DNA of 64,000 bases from JACKDX01 sp964640175 (GCA_964640175.1 CAZXFW010000006.1:124001-188000); one strand, 5' to 3'; positions 17,949 to 27,067 are shown, counted from the first letter of the stretch. The notes: generated by a model from the sequence alone, not told the origin. Translations and numbers: made by a program.

Positions 17949-20894
17949 TCACCGCACACAGTAACGGCTTATTAGTTCAATTTCAGTCTGGGTTGAGGTG
18001 CTCTGCGTTGCTAGCACAGCATAATCGCCAACCATCGCAAGCACTGGCACATTTTTCGAAGCGGCCGCCCTGGGTGACGACAATTGCCAGGAGGAAGGCG
18101 TTTGAACAGAACCCATCGGACTCCAACGGGGGCATGCCGCGATGTTACCCGTGCTAACGGCCACAGAGCTTGTATCATCGACGTGCACTTGATTGCTAGA
18201 AACTCGGATCATACGAGGCTGCGTAAGGTCAAGCACCATAAGCTCGTTACCTGCATCTCTGACGACAATTCCCCTATTTAAGGGTCCGCCAGGCGCCACG
18301 GGGATTGTGCGGCCTCGCTTTGCATCGAGATGCCATTCCTGCATGGGCTGGCCTGACACAGTCACAGCCCGAGCTAACGATTGAGCCATGGGCGGACGAC
18401 GGGCATCCGGTCCAATCACCTCCGTTTGTAGCGATTTAAAAAGGTCCGCAAACATAATGTAAGGCAAATTAGGATCCGAAGGGCCCGTTGGCTTAAGCCT
18501 CCACATCGCTCGGTTTGGTTCAAGCGGGTAAAAAAGTCGATTTGTCTCGGCCGCACGCTGGAAGATGACGTCGGTGATCGCAAAAGCCATCTTAGACAAA
18601 GACGGTAGGTCCTGGTTCTTGTGCTCGCGTACTTCCAAATCCACCTGCGCCAACGCGTTCATTCCATACTGCGTAACCAGATCGATAAGTAATCCTGTCT
18701 CCACCCCGTAGCCCATGTAAAAATTGGCATTTCGTAGCGCATCGCGCCGGCCCGCAAATTCGCCTGAAAGCGGTTGTATCATTCCGCTTAACTCTGGATA
18801 GAGATAGTTAAGTAAAGGTCTTGCTGTTAGTTCGGTCACTCGCCCACCACCCGAGGGTGCCACTGGACCGCCTGCGAGGGAGATTGGCCGCGCGTAGTAG
18901 CCCTTCACATACACAATGTCCGGATTAAATAATAAAGGGCCGAGCACGCCATACACAAAACGGGGACTGGGATTAATAATATCCGTATCGATCCACGCAA
19001 TAATATCGCCAGAAAGGACAGCCAGGCTCTTCCATAATGCCTCGCCCTTGCCCTTGTTGCTGCCAAATCTATCGCTCAAAATTTCCTGGTGTATGAAAAC
19101 AGGTATTCCAAGCCTTTGTGCTTTTTCCCGAGTGCCGCTTTTAATTGCGTAACCATCGGCATCAGTCAAAATAGAGCCGTCTGGCTCTCTCATGAGCGTT
19201 GCCTCATCTTCGGTAAGTTCGTTAGGTTTCTTCAAGGGAACGGAGTTACTGTCGATAAGTACAATTTCGTCTAGTAATCCGGCATCTCTCAGAGGCAGAA
19301 CAGAACGAATGACGCCCTCTATCGTCTTTCCTTCGTTCAAAGCAGGCAACCCGAGGCTTATGGTAACACCAAGCTCTCGCTTCCGCTCCACAAGTAGTTG
19401 CATGGCCTCTTCTATTAATCGGGTGTCTATCCCGCTATTGAAGCGTGCATCGAGCTCTTGCTGGCTTAAACTCCGCAGCATTGAGCGTTGTGCTTCGGGA
19501 ACGAAATCCCAATGGCTGAACGTGTTACGTCTTGAGCCGGGATCAGTGGGTTCGGAGGCAACTGTCCACCCGCCCAGATATTGCTCCATAACATGGTGGC
19601 GGTTGGAGGGTATCGTTTCAAATTCCTTATTAACTGTGAAAACAGGCGCGTTCGGATCCGGAAACTTTTCTTTCGCCCGAAGCCGTACCATGGATCGGTT
19701 GGGGGGCGCAGCTCCAGTCATTGCTGGCATTGAACCTGGCCACTGAGTGGGAAATCCCAAACGACTATCCCGCACGGCCCTCTGCAGCAAGCTATCGGCT
19801 TCTACAATAGCCAAACTGGAGAGCGACGGGAGATCAGGATTCTTGGGAAATCGATAATCAAGATTTACTTGCGCGAGGGCGTCAAGACCACGCTGCATGA
19901 ACACATCGACCATAAGGCCAACAATTGCGCCGTAGTACTGTTGTTCGCCATTTTGCATCTCAAACGGCCGCTCGGGAAGGCTCGATAGACGCACCGCAAA
20001 CTCCGAACACAGTGGGTGAATAAACCCCGCTAGTTCCGGGTAAAACACATTCAATAGCGGCCTGACAGTCAGTTCCGTGACTCTACCGCCTCCAGAGGTA
20101 TATCCCCCGCCTCCATCCGGAGACTGTTCGTAATATCCCTTCGCATAATCGACATTGTGTTTTAGAATCGGCCCTAATACTCCGTATACGTAGCGTCGTG
20201 CATAAGTCTCCTGCGCTTCTAACATGCCAACCTCTGGGTCAATCCAAGCCAGAATGCTGCTGCCACGATTTTTCGCATCTTGCAGCACTGCCTCGATGGC
20301 AATACCCGTTTTCTCATTGGGTTGCGCATTACGAAAGTCTTCGTTAGACAGAAACGAGACACTATTGCCAGCTACTTGGCGAGCTGCCTCGTAAGCTTTT
20401 CCATTGGCTTGAGCGATGACAACAACCATGTCATCAATCAATCCGGCGCGTTTCAATGGCAATATGGCTTCAAGCGTGCGCACAATTTCTATTGCCTCAA
20501 AATCATTGACATCAACCTCTTCCGGATCTTCATCGACGATCAAAGGCATTCCCAGGGTGATTTTCTGGCCTTGTTTGAGCGCAAGAAGCTCTTGAAGCGA
20601 TGCGGCTATTTGTTCGCCAGCAGAAAAGCCATCCTCAAGAATCTTCTGGCCTTCTGGAGTAACAAATTGCCAATGTCCGTATGTATGCGTTCTGATCCAC
20701 TTCTCTACTTGGGCTTGCGCACGATGGCTGACGCCAGAGCTATCGCTCTGATGCTCAGAGCCACTCAGTGGTATGCAGCTGCTGACTAACAACAAAGACG
20801 CAATACCAATCGCTTTGCTTCCGGGTGCCCAAAGAGCCACTCGGCCGCATTTCGCCTTCACTCGAAGAGCGGTAACTATTAGCTTTGTGATCAT
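17949..20894 (-). CDS. Lipoprotein with two tandem GpgS (GT81) glycosyltransferase domains and a C-terminal module
   Basis: A 981-residue protein. The start ATG at 20894 overlaps the upstream stop as ATGA and has GGAG 9 nt before it. A lipobox (LLLVSSC) places the Cys at ~40. Domain 1 (~113-378) is a degenerate glucosyl-3-phosphoglycerate synthase: DPE replaces DXD, and the RFPKN segment lacks the catalytic-type His. Domain 2 (~511-793) looks intact: LGLPALNEGKTIEGVI, GSNKGKGEALWKS, DTD at ~636-638, PSGGGRVTELTARPLLN, REHKNQDL. Each domain is preceded by a related helical segment (HWQFVTPEGQ / HWDFVPEAQR). The last ~130 residues (EWHLDAKRGRTI ... AACP ... YC) match modules in the next two lipoproteins. 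GpgS normally is a cytosolic enzyme using NDP-glucose and 3-phosphoglycerate; an exported version is unexpected. Confidence 0.88.
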   Translation of the reverse strand: MITKLIVTALRVKAKCGRVALWAPGSKAIGIASLLLVSSCIPLSGSEHQSDSSGVSHRAQAQVEKWIRTHTYGHWQFVTPEGQKILEDGFSAGEQIAASLQELLALKQGQKITLGMPLIVDEDPEEVDVNDFEAIEIVRTLEAILPLKRAGLIDDMVVVIAQANGKAYEAARQVAGNSVSFLSNEDFRNAQPNEKTGIAIEAVLQDAKNRGSSILAWIDPEVGMLEAQETYARRYVYGVLGPILKHNVDYAKGYYEQSPDGGGGYTSGGGRVTELTVRPLLNVFYPELAGFIHPLCSEFAVRLSSLPERPFEMQNGEQQYYGAIVGLMVDVFMQRGLDALAQVNLDYRFPKNPDLPSLSSLAIVEADSLLQRAVRDSRLGFPTQWPGSMPAMTGAAPPNRSMVRLRAKEKFPDPNAPVFTVNKEFETIPSNRHHVMEQYLGGWTVASEPTDPGSRRNTFSHWDFVPEAQRSMLRSLSQQELDARFNSGIDTRLIEEAMQLLVERKRELGVTISLGLPALNEGKTIEGVIRSVLPLRDAGLLDEIVLIDSNSVPLKKPNELTEDEATLMREPDGSILTDADGYAIKSGTREKAQRLGIPVFIHQEILSDRFGSNKGKGEALWKSLAVLSGDIIAWIDTDIINPSPRFVYGVLGPLLFNPDIVYVKGYYARPISLAGGPVAPSGGGRVTELTARPLLNYLYPELSGMIQPLSGEFAGRRDALRNANFYMGYGVETGLLIDLVTQYGMNALAQVDLEVREHKNQDLPSLSKMAFAITDVIFQRAAETNRLFYPLEPNRAMWRLKPTGPSDPNLPYIMFADLFKSLQTEVIGPDARRPPMAQSLARAVTVSGQPMQEWHLDAKRGRTIPVAPGGPLNRGIVVRDAGNELMVLDLTQPRMIRVSSNQVHVDDTSSVAVSTGNIAACPRWSPMGSVQTPSSWQLSSPRAAASKNVPVLAMVGDYAVLATQSTSTQTEIELISRYCVR

Positions 20895-22975
20895 GGTTCT
20901 ACACTCCATCGTGCTCCGAGTAGCCACGGAACTACCAGTTGAGAAACAATGTATTGCCAACTATAGCGAGCCATAAGCTTTTGGATGTCTTCAAGCGAGC
21001 GCGCGGACCTCTGGGGCATCGGGGATCCCGGACTACCAAAATGCTGTTCCAACTGAGCAATCACAGCCTGTCCTATTTCATCTCCGGTAGCATCCCTTGA
21101 GAAGTAATGCACGCTTGCAATGCCAGCAAGGGTGTTTCTAAAAATGTCGAGGTCGCTGGTGAGCACCTCGGTGCCTGCGACGATAGCTTCAACTTGAGGC
21201 ATGCCGCCTCCTTCCTGTTCGGTGGTCATGAAGGCAAAGCCCGGCTGCGAGTCAGTGCGCAAGCCGCCTGCCAGACGCATCAACGCCGCAACTTCCTGGA
21301 AGTCAGGAATAGCCGGAATTGGAACGCTTGTTTGCTCACAGCTGAAGCGTTCGGCCAATTCGTAGGCGAGCAACGTCACATACCCCTCGGCGTGGCGCTC
21401 ACAAATATGACGGCGAAGCGAGGCGACATCACGTTCATAGTCGGGGTGCCCAGCTTGCCAAGGCCCGGTAACGATTAAATGTATGTTCCTAAAGGTGGAG
21501 CCTTTGGCACGTGCTGCAACGGTCGCATCGACGGCCAATTCAATGCGCTTTCTTGGCACTCCCAATCGTGAAGGATAGACCAATATGGCATCGGCCTCGT
21601 ACACACCCTTGCGCTGGAGTATCTGCTGCACCCGAGCGCTTACGCCCGCCTGTCCTGAGAGCCCATCTGCCCCTTGCAACTCATAGGGATCTACGCCAGT
21701 GGTAGGCACCCAACTTATCTCGGCTACGTCAGTACCATACAACGTTGCGGTTGCCATGCGCTGTGGATCGGAGATAGAACCGTAGCCAATTTTAGTTTGT
21801 AACCATTCTCCGCCGTCACCTGCATCTGTTAAGCGCTTGCTGAAAACGTCAAAAGGCCACTTGCCTCGCTCTCCCCTCTGAAACTGCTCTACAGTGACAC
21901 CCAAGCGAGCGATCAAATCGGTTCGCTGCATCGATGGCATGTCGTGCGCCAGGAAAACGGCTCTACGCCGGTCATCCTGAAGCGCCCACGTCCGAATTGC
22001 CTCCTGCAACGCTGCGGGAAACGCGTAGTTACCTTCGAAAGGTATCGAATGCACATTATGTACGATCACATAGTCCACGCCCTGCAAATCGCCCTCCAGT
22101 AGCGTGCGCGTGTGTTCGACCTGAGACTGAAATTCCGTTGGAATGCTCTGACTCGTGCCATCCCGATAAGCCAACAGCGCTGCCTTGATAGATTGTGCAT
22201 TCTCTCCCGGGAAATCCGTGCTGTACTCCGTTCGAATCGTTTCGGACACAGCATTTCCCTGCAGACAATCCTTGCTGTTCCCGCCACCGATGCCTCCTAT
22301 ATACTTCACATGGGCACCTAGCTTGACTAACTCGCACGTGTGTTGCTCGAGATTCACTTCGACGCCGCCAGCGTTGCCAGGGGGAATTCCAAAGTGAATA
22401 ACTGCGATAGTCTTACCTTCGAGCTGCGGCTTCTCATCATACAAGCAATACTTCGGTATCCAGCCGAGCTGGGAGTCCGATATCCATCCGAAATGGAATT
22501 GCTCGTCGCGACCAAATATGGAAAACACCTGACCATCGGTCGCTTGTGTCACTGGAGTTAATCGTTGGTTACCGAATCCGAAATGGTGTGCTGGACACGC
22601 TCGACTTACAGCTGAATACGGAGGCAAAAATGATGCACTTTGCTCAATTGTAATGTCGGAACTGGCTATATATTGCGTGGCATCCGTACCTGCTACGGGC
22701 AACCAGTCCGTCGGTGTGCCCTCACGAAACAAAACCCACAATGCCGACGGAAGCCGCTCGACCGGTAAAGGCACGAGCTGACCCCTGCCGGAATGAAGCT
22801 CGTAAAGCCTCAAATTCTGATTCGTGACCCCCACTTTTCCCAACTTGAGGGGCATCATTTGTGATTCCGCAGTGTCTCTGGCGACTTCTGAGGAATGCGG
22901 GCCGCAACCTGAGGTACAGATAAATAGGCTACCCAGATACGCAATAACCCTCAACGCCCTCAAACCCAAAAACAT
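20891..22975 (-). CDS. Lipoprotein GT4-type glycosyltransferase with N-terminal accessory module
   Basis: About 694 residues from the ATG at 22975 (the frame opens with TTG at 22990). A hydrophobic signal ends in a lipobox, FICTSGC, with Cys at ~24. Residues ~55-177 form the accessory module shared with the tandem GpgS and the phosphatase protein (LYELHSGRGQLVP ... ACP ... YC). The rest is a GT-B glycosyltransferase: HFGIPPGNAGGVEVNLEQH in the N-lobe, VHNVHSIPF, FLAHDMPSMQRTDL, and the EX7E-type EGGGMPQVEAI motif. The sugar and acceptor are unknown. The stop overlaps the GpgS start as ATGA. The signal peptide implies it works outside the cytoplasm. Confidence 0.85.
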   Translation of the reverse strand: MFLGLRALRVIAYLGSLFICTSGCGPHSSEVARDTAESQMMPLKLGKVGVTNQNLRLYELHSGRGQLVPLPVERLPSALWVLFREGTPTDWLPVAGTDATQYIASSDITIEQSASFLPPYSAVSRACPAHHFGFGNQRLTPVTQATDGQVFSIFGRDEQFHFGWISDSQLGWIPKYCLYDEKPQLEGKTIAVIHFGIPPGNAGGVEVNLEQHTCELVKLGAHVKYIGGIGGGNSKDCLQGNAVSETIRTEYSTDFPGENAQSIKAALLAYRDGTSQSIPTEFQSQVEHTRTLLEGDLQGVDYVIVHNVHSIPFEGNYAFPAALQEAIRTWALQDDRRRAVFLAHDMPSMQRTDLIARLGVTVEQFQRGERGKWPFDVFSKRLTDAGDGGEWLQTKIGYGSISDPQRMATATLYGTDVAEISWVPTTGVDPYELQGADGLSGQAGVSARVQQILQRKGVYEADAILVYPSRLGVPRKRIELAVDATVAARAKGSTFRNIHLIVTGPWQAGHPDYERDVASLRRHICERHAEGYVTLLAYELAERFSCEQTSVPIPAIPDFQEVAALMRLAGGLRTDSQPGFAFMTTEQEGGGMPQVEAIVAGTEVLTSDLDIFRNTLAGIASVHYFSRDATGDEIGQAVIAQLEQHFGSPGSPMPQRSARSLEDIQKLMARYSWQYIVSQLVVPWLLGARWSVEP

Positions 22976-23057
22976 CCCGGAGCTTAGCAAGCTTTAGCGG
23001 ACTCGCAAGACGATAACGGCACTGAAATTTCCAACAAATTCCGCTGAATTTTTCGAA

Positions 23058-24320
23058 TTATTCTTGAAAAAGGGGCGAGAGTATGCGTTCGAGCGCTTGA
23101 TACGAAAAGTGGGCACTGCCTAACGCAAAATTATGCAAAGTCATCTCTTGCCGCAGTGCTGGATCATGAAGCACCCGTTCTGCATCCTTTATAGCCTGTG
23201 GCGTGAGCTTGGCATCTTCAATGAGAACTGTCTTGAAGCCCAATGATCCAATGTCGGGCCAATAAACGGGTTTATAGTCATTGACAAAAACAGGCACCTT
23301 CGCAACCACCGCTTCAACAAAGGCATTCCCAAAACCTTCATACGTTGAAAAATAGGTCATTGCAGCAGCATGCGCATAGCCATCATGCAGTGCGTAGATC
23401 TTCTGACCGTTCTGGATGCGCCGTTGGTTATCAAACCGTGCGGATGCAAACAGCACGCGGTCCTGCACGTCTAAGTTGCAGGCTCGTTGCCTTAGTTCCT
23501 CTAAATATCCGCTGTCATCATCTCTGTCGGAGCCGGTAATGACGAGCTTCACTTTGGGATCTCGCAATCCGGCCACCAAATCGATAGCGGTCTCTATGCC
23601 CTTACGCCTTACCACACGAGTGATTTGAAACAGCAGTATGTCATCATCGGTGACACCAAGCTCCTGACGCAGGTCAGCATTGTAAGCATCCAGTTGGCCG
23701 AAGGGCTTGTCAAAGTCCATCACATTGGGCACAACCACGACCTTTTCGATACCGAGTTTGCGAACGAGCGTATCCTGTGCGGCTTTATTGATTACCGCAT
23801 GCACGACATTTGGCTCACGTATGGGAAAGCACTTATCGAGAATCTCTTGGACGTACGCATACGAAGTTTTATAGCGGTCTCCACGTTCCCAAAGAAAATC
23901 ATGATCGTGCGTCACGCCCAGCAACTTTGTGCGCTCCAGCACTCTTTGAATAGCTAATCCCATAGCTAAGTGAAAGGGCAGCGCATTTGCGTTCTCCGAG
24001 ACCAGACAATCAAGCTTTTCGCGATCTATCCACGCCAGCAGCTCTTGCTCTATCGCTTTCGTGACCTCGTCTACCTCGGATTTCAACCCTGCTTCCGTCG
24101 CAGGCATCCTCCCAAAAGCCTTGTCCTGTATACGGATGGTTGCTGGGTGATCAAAACTGAATGCAGGAGCGACGGTGACGTCATCGAGTTTGCCTTCGAG
24201 ATCACCAGTGAGTACTTTGCAGGTATGTCCCATGCGCCGCAAAACCTGGAGCCACTTCTCAGTCTCCAAAGCAACGCCGTCCACGCCCCCTATTCTGCCA
24301 ATTACAAAGCCTATTCGCAC
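23058..24320 (-). CDS. Cytoplasmic GT4 glycosyltransferase
   Basis: A 420-residue GT-B enzyme starting with GTG at 24320 (VRIGFVIGRIGGVDGVALE) behind AGAGGG; the longer open frame to 24446 adds unrelated residues. Signatures: GRIGGVDGVALETEKW in the N-lobe, LFQITRVVRRKGIETAID, and YEGFGNAFVEAVVA as the EX7E motif. It has no signal peptide. GT4 enzymes of this type include mannosylglucosylglycerate and sucrose-phosphate-type synthases; with GpgS- and phosphorylase-like neighbours, extension of glucosylglycerate is possible but unproven. It is the first gene of the minus-strand cluster, 82 bp before the lipoprotein GT4. Confidence 0.85.
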   Translation of the reverse strand: MRIGFVIGRIGGVDGVALETEKWLQVLRRMGHTCKVLTGDLEGKLDDVTVAPAFSFDHPATIRIQDKAFGRMPATEAGLKSEVDEVTKAIEQELLAWIDREKLDCLVSENANALPFHLAMGLAIQRVLERTKLLGVTHDHDFLWERGDRYKTSYAYVQEILDKCFPIREPNVVHAVINKAAQDTLVRKLGIEKVVVVPNVMDFDKPFGQLDAYNADLRQELGVTDDDILLFQITRVVRRKGIETAIDLVAGLRDPKVKLVITGSDRDDDSGYLEELRQRACNLDVQDRVLFASARFDNQRRIQNGQKIYALHDGYAHAAAMTYFSTYEGFGNAFVEAVVAKVPVFVNDYKPVYWPDIGSLGFKTVLIEDAKLTPQAIKDAERVLHDPALRQEMTLHNFALGSAHFSYQALERILSPLFQE

Positions 24321-24351
24321 GTTCGCCCTCTGTAGGTAAATAAAGGATAAC

Positions 24352-24381
24352 TTTATAAGGCCAGACGAAGTCCAAAGGCAA
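24352..24381 (-). promoter_or_regulatory. Candidate sigma70 promoter for the minus-strand glycosyltransferase cluster
   Basis: Reading the minus strand: TTGCCT (24381-24376), an 18-nt spacer, then TATAAA (24357-24352), 31 bp before the GTG at 24320. It faces away from the phosphatase gene promoter. Confidence 0.4.
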
Positions 24382-24415
24382 GCGATCGCTGCTAACGCAC
24401 ACGGGTCGCTTCGCC

Positions 24416-24443
24416 TTGACAGCACGTGGAACTGCGCTAGGAA
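24416..24443 (+). promoter_or_regulatory. Candidate promoter for the histidine-phosphatase lipoprotein gene
   Basis: A perfect -35 box TTGACA (24416-24421) with a 16-nt spacer to TAGGAA (24438-24443), ~45 bp upstream of the start at 24489. The -10 match is weak. Confidence 0.35.
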
Positions 24444-24488
24444 CATAATCTTGCCGCAACCGACAGTAGGCTAGCAAGGGTGCGTGCG

Positions 24489-25991
24489 ATGCAGTATAAT
24501 TCCAATTTTTATAGTGTGATGCGTTTCACACAGGCGTTCATAGGCATCCTAACCTTTGGCTTAGCAACGGCGAGTTGCTTGCCCTACTCTTCCGATTCTG
24601 AGGAATCAAACAGCAGCTCGCAGACTTTTCCCGGGGCTCAACTTGCTACGGTTTTGAAAGTAGAACGTCAATGGCAACTTGAAACTCGCCGTGGGAAAAC
24701 GGTTGCAAAGGCGGGTAAACGTGCCACCGGCCTTATCATCGGTGGAGATGCAGTGGGAAAATATGTGCTCGCCGGGGCGGATTTGCTTTACGGGTTGAAC
24801 GAAAATCTTAGGCAAGGGCCTCGCGCTAGCTTTGATCAGGCTTTGCAAACCGCAAAATGTCCAACGTGGCAACCTTGGTCTGGGCAGAATCCTGAGCAGA
24901 AGCATGCTTGGACACAAGCGCCAATGACCATAGAGAACCCTACGGTGATCGCGGATATCGGTTCATACGCAGTACTCAGCACAGGCGGTATGCCCGTGCT
25001 TATCAGCAGCGAATGCATCTTGGCGCGCGAGGTGGCTTTCCCGGGAGACTACGTGTGGATTGGAGCGCCGATCGGCTCGGATACGCCTCCTTCTGTGACA
25101 GACCCAGCCTCCTTACGTTACGAGTACACCCGGGTTCTAAAGAGCACCATCGATTTTGATGTCAAAAAACTCCGCTGGATTGTCATGGCCCGACATGCTG
25201 AGACCTACGCGAACCGCTGGGATATTTTCCAAGGGATTACCGACGGCACAACTGTCACGGAAGAGTTGTTACAAGCATTGGAAAAATACTTTCCGCCAGC
25301 AGAAGTGCGTCAATACAAAGCAGGAGATTGGTTACCTTTTTCACTTACGGAAAACGGACTCCAAGATGCTGCGCGCCTGGCCCAAGGTCTGAAAAGGAGA
25401 TTCGCACATGCCACCATCGCTCACTTTTTTTCAAGTCCCCTACAACGGGCACATCAAACCGCAGAATATGTCGTACAAGAATGGGATAATGCCCCCATTA
25501 CCGAACTTGATTCACTGATGGAAGCCTCTGCACCCGCTTGGGCAGGAAAGAAAAACAATGGACAACTCATCGGTATGCCGCCTTATGGAAACGACTATGC
25601 CGACTGGCAGGCAAATCCTTACTACTTTGCACCGACCGGTGGAGGCGATACTGCAACAGATCTTATAGGCAGAGTAGATGCATCTCTCAAGGCGCTGGCA
25701 GAAGCTACACCTCCCGGCGAGGTGTCCATCGCAGTGTCTCATAACGGTTTTATCGTTTGGCTCTTAGAGCGTTATGCACACACCATGAAAGGAGTTCCCG
25801 ATGGCGAGCTTATGCAAGCGCGAGGTAAAAAGAGCGCTCATTGGGATATCGGTATGCCAAACTCGGGTTGGATTGAACTCTATGTGTTAGGAGATCAAGT
25901 GGTGGTTCCCGATAACGGAAGTGGCGAGCCTTTGTTTTCACCGATGCGCATTGCGGGTCAAGTCACAACCAGTGCAGGCATGAACCTTTAG
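24489..25991 (+). CDS. Lipoprotein with accessory module and histidine-phosphatase domain (GpgP-like?)
   Basis: About 500 residues; the ATG at 24489 has AAGGG eight bases upstream. The signal FIGILTFGLATASC has a good lipobox (Cys ~30). Residues ~60-177 are the shared accessory module (RQWQLETRRGKTVA ... AKCP ... SSEC). The C-terminal half is a histidine phosphatase: ARHAETYANR (RHAET for the usual RHGET; catalytic His ~236), FSSPLQRAHQTAEYV, and a second His in IAVSHNGFIVW (~418). Mycobacterial glucosyl-3-phosphoglycerate phosphatase belongs to this superfamily, so a GpgP-like role next to GpgS is attractive; substrate is inferred. It is divergent from the glycosyltransferase operon and overlaps the convergent oxidoreductase gene by 4 bp. 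Confidence 0.87.
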   Translation: MQYNSNFYSVMRFTQAFIGILTFGLATASCLPYSSDSEESNSSSQTFPGAQLATVLKVERQWQLETRRGKTVAKAGKRATGLIIGGDAVGKYVLAGADLLYGLNENLRQGPRASFDQALQTAKCPTWQPWSGQNPEQKHAWTQAPMTIENPTVIADIGSYAVLSTGGMPVLISSECILAREVAFPGDYVWIGAPIGSDTPPSVTDPASLRYEYTRVLKSTIDFDVKKLRWIVMARHAETYANRWDIFQGITDGTTVTEELLQALEKYFPPAEVRQYKAGDWLPFSLTENGLQDAARLAQGLKRRFAHATIAHFFSSPLQRAHQTAEYVVQEWDNAPITELDSLMEASAPAWAGKKNNGQLIGMPPYGNDYADWQANPYYFAPTGGGDTATDLIGRVDASLKALAEATPPGEVSIAVSHNGFIVWLLERYAHTMKGVPDGELMQARGKKSAHWDIGMPNSGWIELYVLGDQVVVPDNGSGEPLFSPMRIAGQVTTSAGMNL

Positions 25992-26986
25992 TTTAATTCG
26001 CTGGCAGTGTCCCAGTTCGATCGAATCGCATCGATGGTTTTCATGATCTCCACCGTTTCCCGGAGGGGCAACACAGGCGATTCTTTTTGCCCGGTCTGCA
26101 GTAGCTGCACAACGTGATCAATTTCATGAGCAAATCCGGTAGATGTTGTTATAGGAAACAGTTCTTGGTGAACGTTATCCCCCCGATGTAACCACACTTC
26201 CTGAGGCTGATGCCATCGGTCAGGAATGCTTAGAAATCCTTCCGTTCCACACACTGTTGCATGTCGAGGGGAATGGGTCATAAGCGATGCGGAGAGTACT
26301 GCTTGTGCTCCGGAATCGTAAGACAGTAGGCAGCAGGACTGTAGGTCTACTCCATTCGGAGCGAAGATAGCCTGACTTTTGACGTTACAGGGATTACCCA
26401 AAATCATCGATGCAAATGAAAGTGCATAGATACCCACATCTAACAGTGCTCCCCCGCCTAATTCGGATGCAAACAAGCGATGTGTATGGTCATATTCACG
26501 GTAGACCGACAGATCAGCGCGCACCATCGTCAACTTACCAATCGCCCCAGAATTTACACACTCTTTCACGAACGCCATGGCAGGGAAGAATCGCGTCCAC
26601 ATTCCTTCCAGCAAAAGACACCCTCGTGATCGTGCCAAGTTGATCAGTTCCTGAGCTTGCTGCGCATTGCAAGTAAACGTTTTCTCACACAACACGTGTT
26701 TCCCGTGCTCTAGAAACAATTGGGCATGGTCAAAATGACAAGAATTGGGCGTGGCGACATGAACGATGTCAACATTCGGATCGCTTGCAAGATCTTCGTA
26801 ACTTCCGTAGCTGCAGGCTAGCCCAAGCTCCTGTACCAATGCCTGTGCCTTCTCGGTAGAACGGGAGCCAATAGCGCATAACTCCGATTGCGGATGATCA
26901 ATGATGGCCTTGGCAAATGTTTTGGCCATGCTTCCGGTACCTGCGATGCCCCATCGAATAGGAAGTACGCACGAAATGCCGTCCAT
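25988..26986 (-). CDS. Gfo/Idh/MocA-family oxidoreductase
   Basis: A ~332-residue NAD(P)-dependent dehydrogenase. The Rossmann motif is WGIAGTGSMAKTFA, followed by VHVATPNSCHFDHA and the family signature GKHVLCEKTFTCN, where the Lys belongs to the EKP-like motif (here EKT). The C-terminal alpha/beta domain has GGGALLDVGIYAL. It resembles dihydrodiol-dehydrogenase/sugar dehydrogenase members. A TTG at 27016 opens the frame; ATG at 26986 is preferred. No signal peptide. Members of this family act on sugars or inositols and sit in glucosylglycerate (ycj) operons of enterobacteria, which fits this location. Confidence 0.88.
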   Translation of the reverse strand: MDGISCVLPIRWGIAGTGSMAKTFAKAIIDHPQSELCAIGSRSTEKAQALVQELGLACSYGSYEDLASDPNVDIVHVATPNSCHFDHAQLFLEHGKHVLCEKTFTCNAQQAQELINLARSRGCLLLEGMWTRFFPAMAFVKECVNSGAIGKLTMVRADLSVYREYDHTHRLFASELGGGALLDVGIYALSFASMILGNPCNVKSQAIFAPNGVDLQSCCLLSYDSGAQAVLSASLMTHSPRHATVCGTEGFLSIPDRWHQPQEVWLHRGDNVHQELFPITTSTGFAHEIDHVVQLLQTGQKESPVLPLRETVEIMKTIDAIRSNWDTASELN

Positions 26987-27067
26987 AGGACGATCTTTTA
27001 ACAGGATACTTCGCAAGCGTCCATATGAGGATGAAGTTTGGCATAGTTAGTGCATTAAGCGTGGGTA

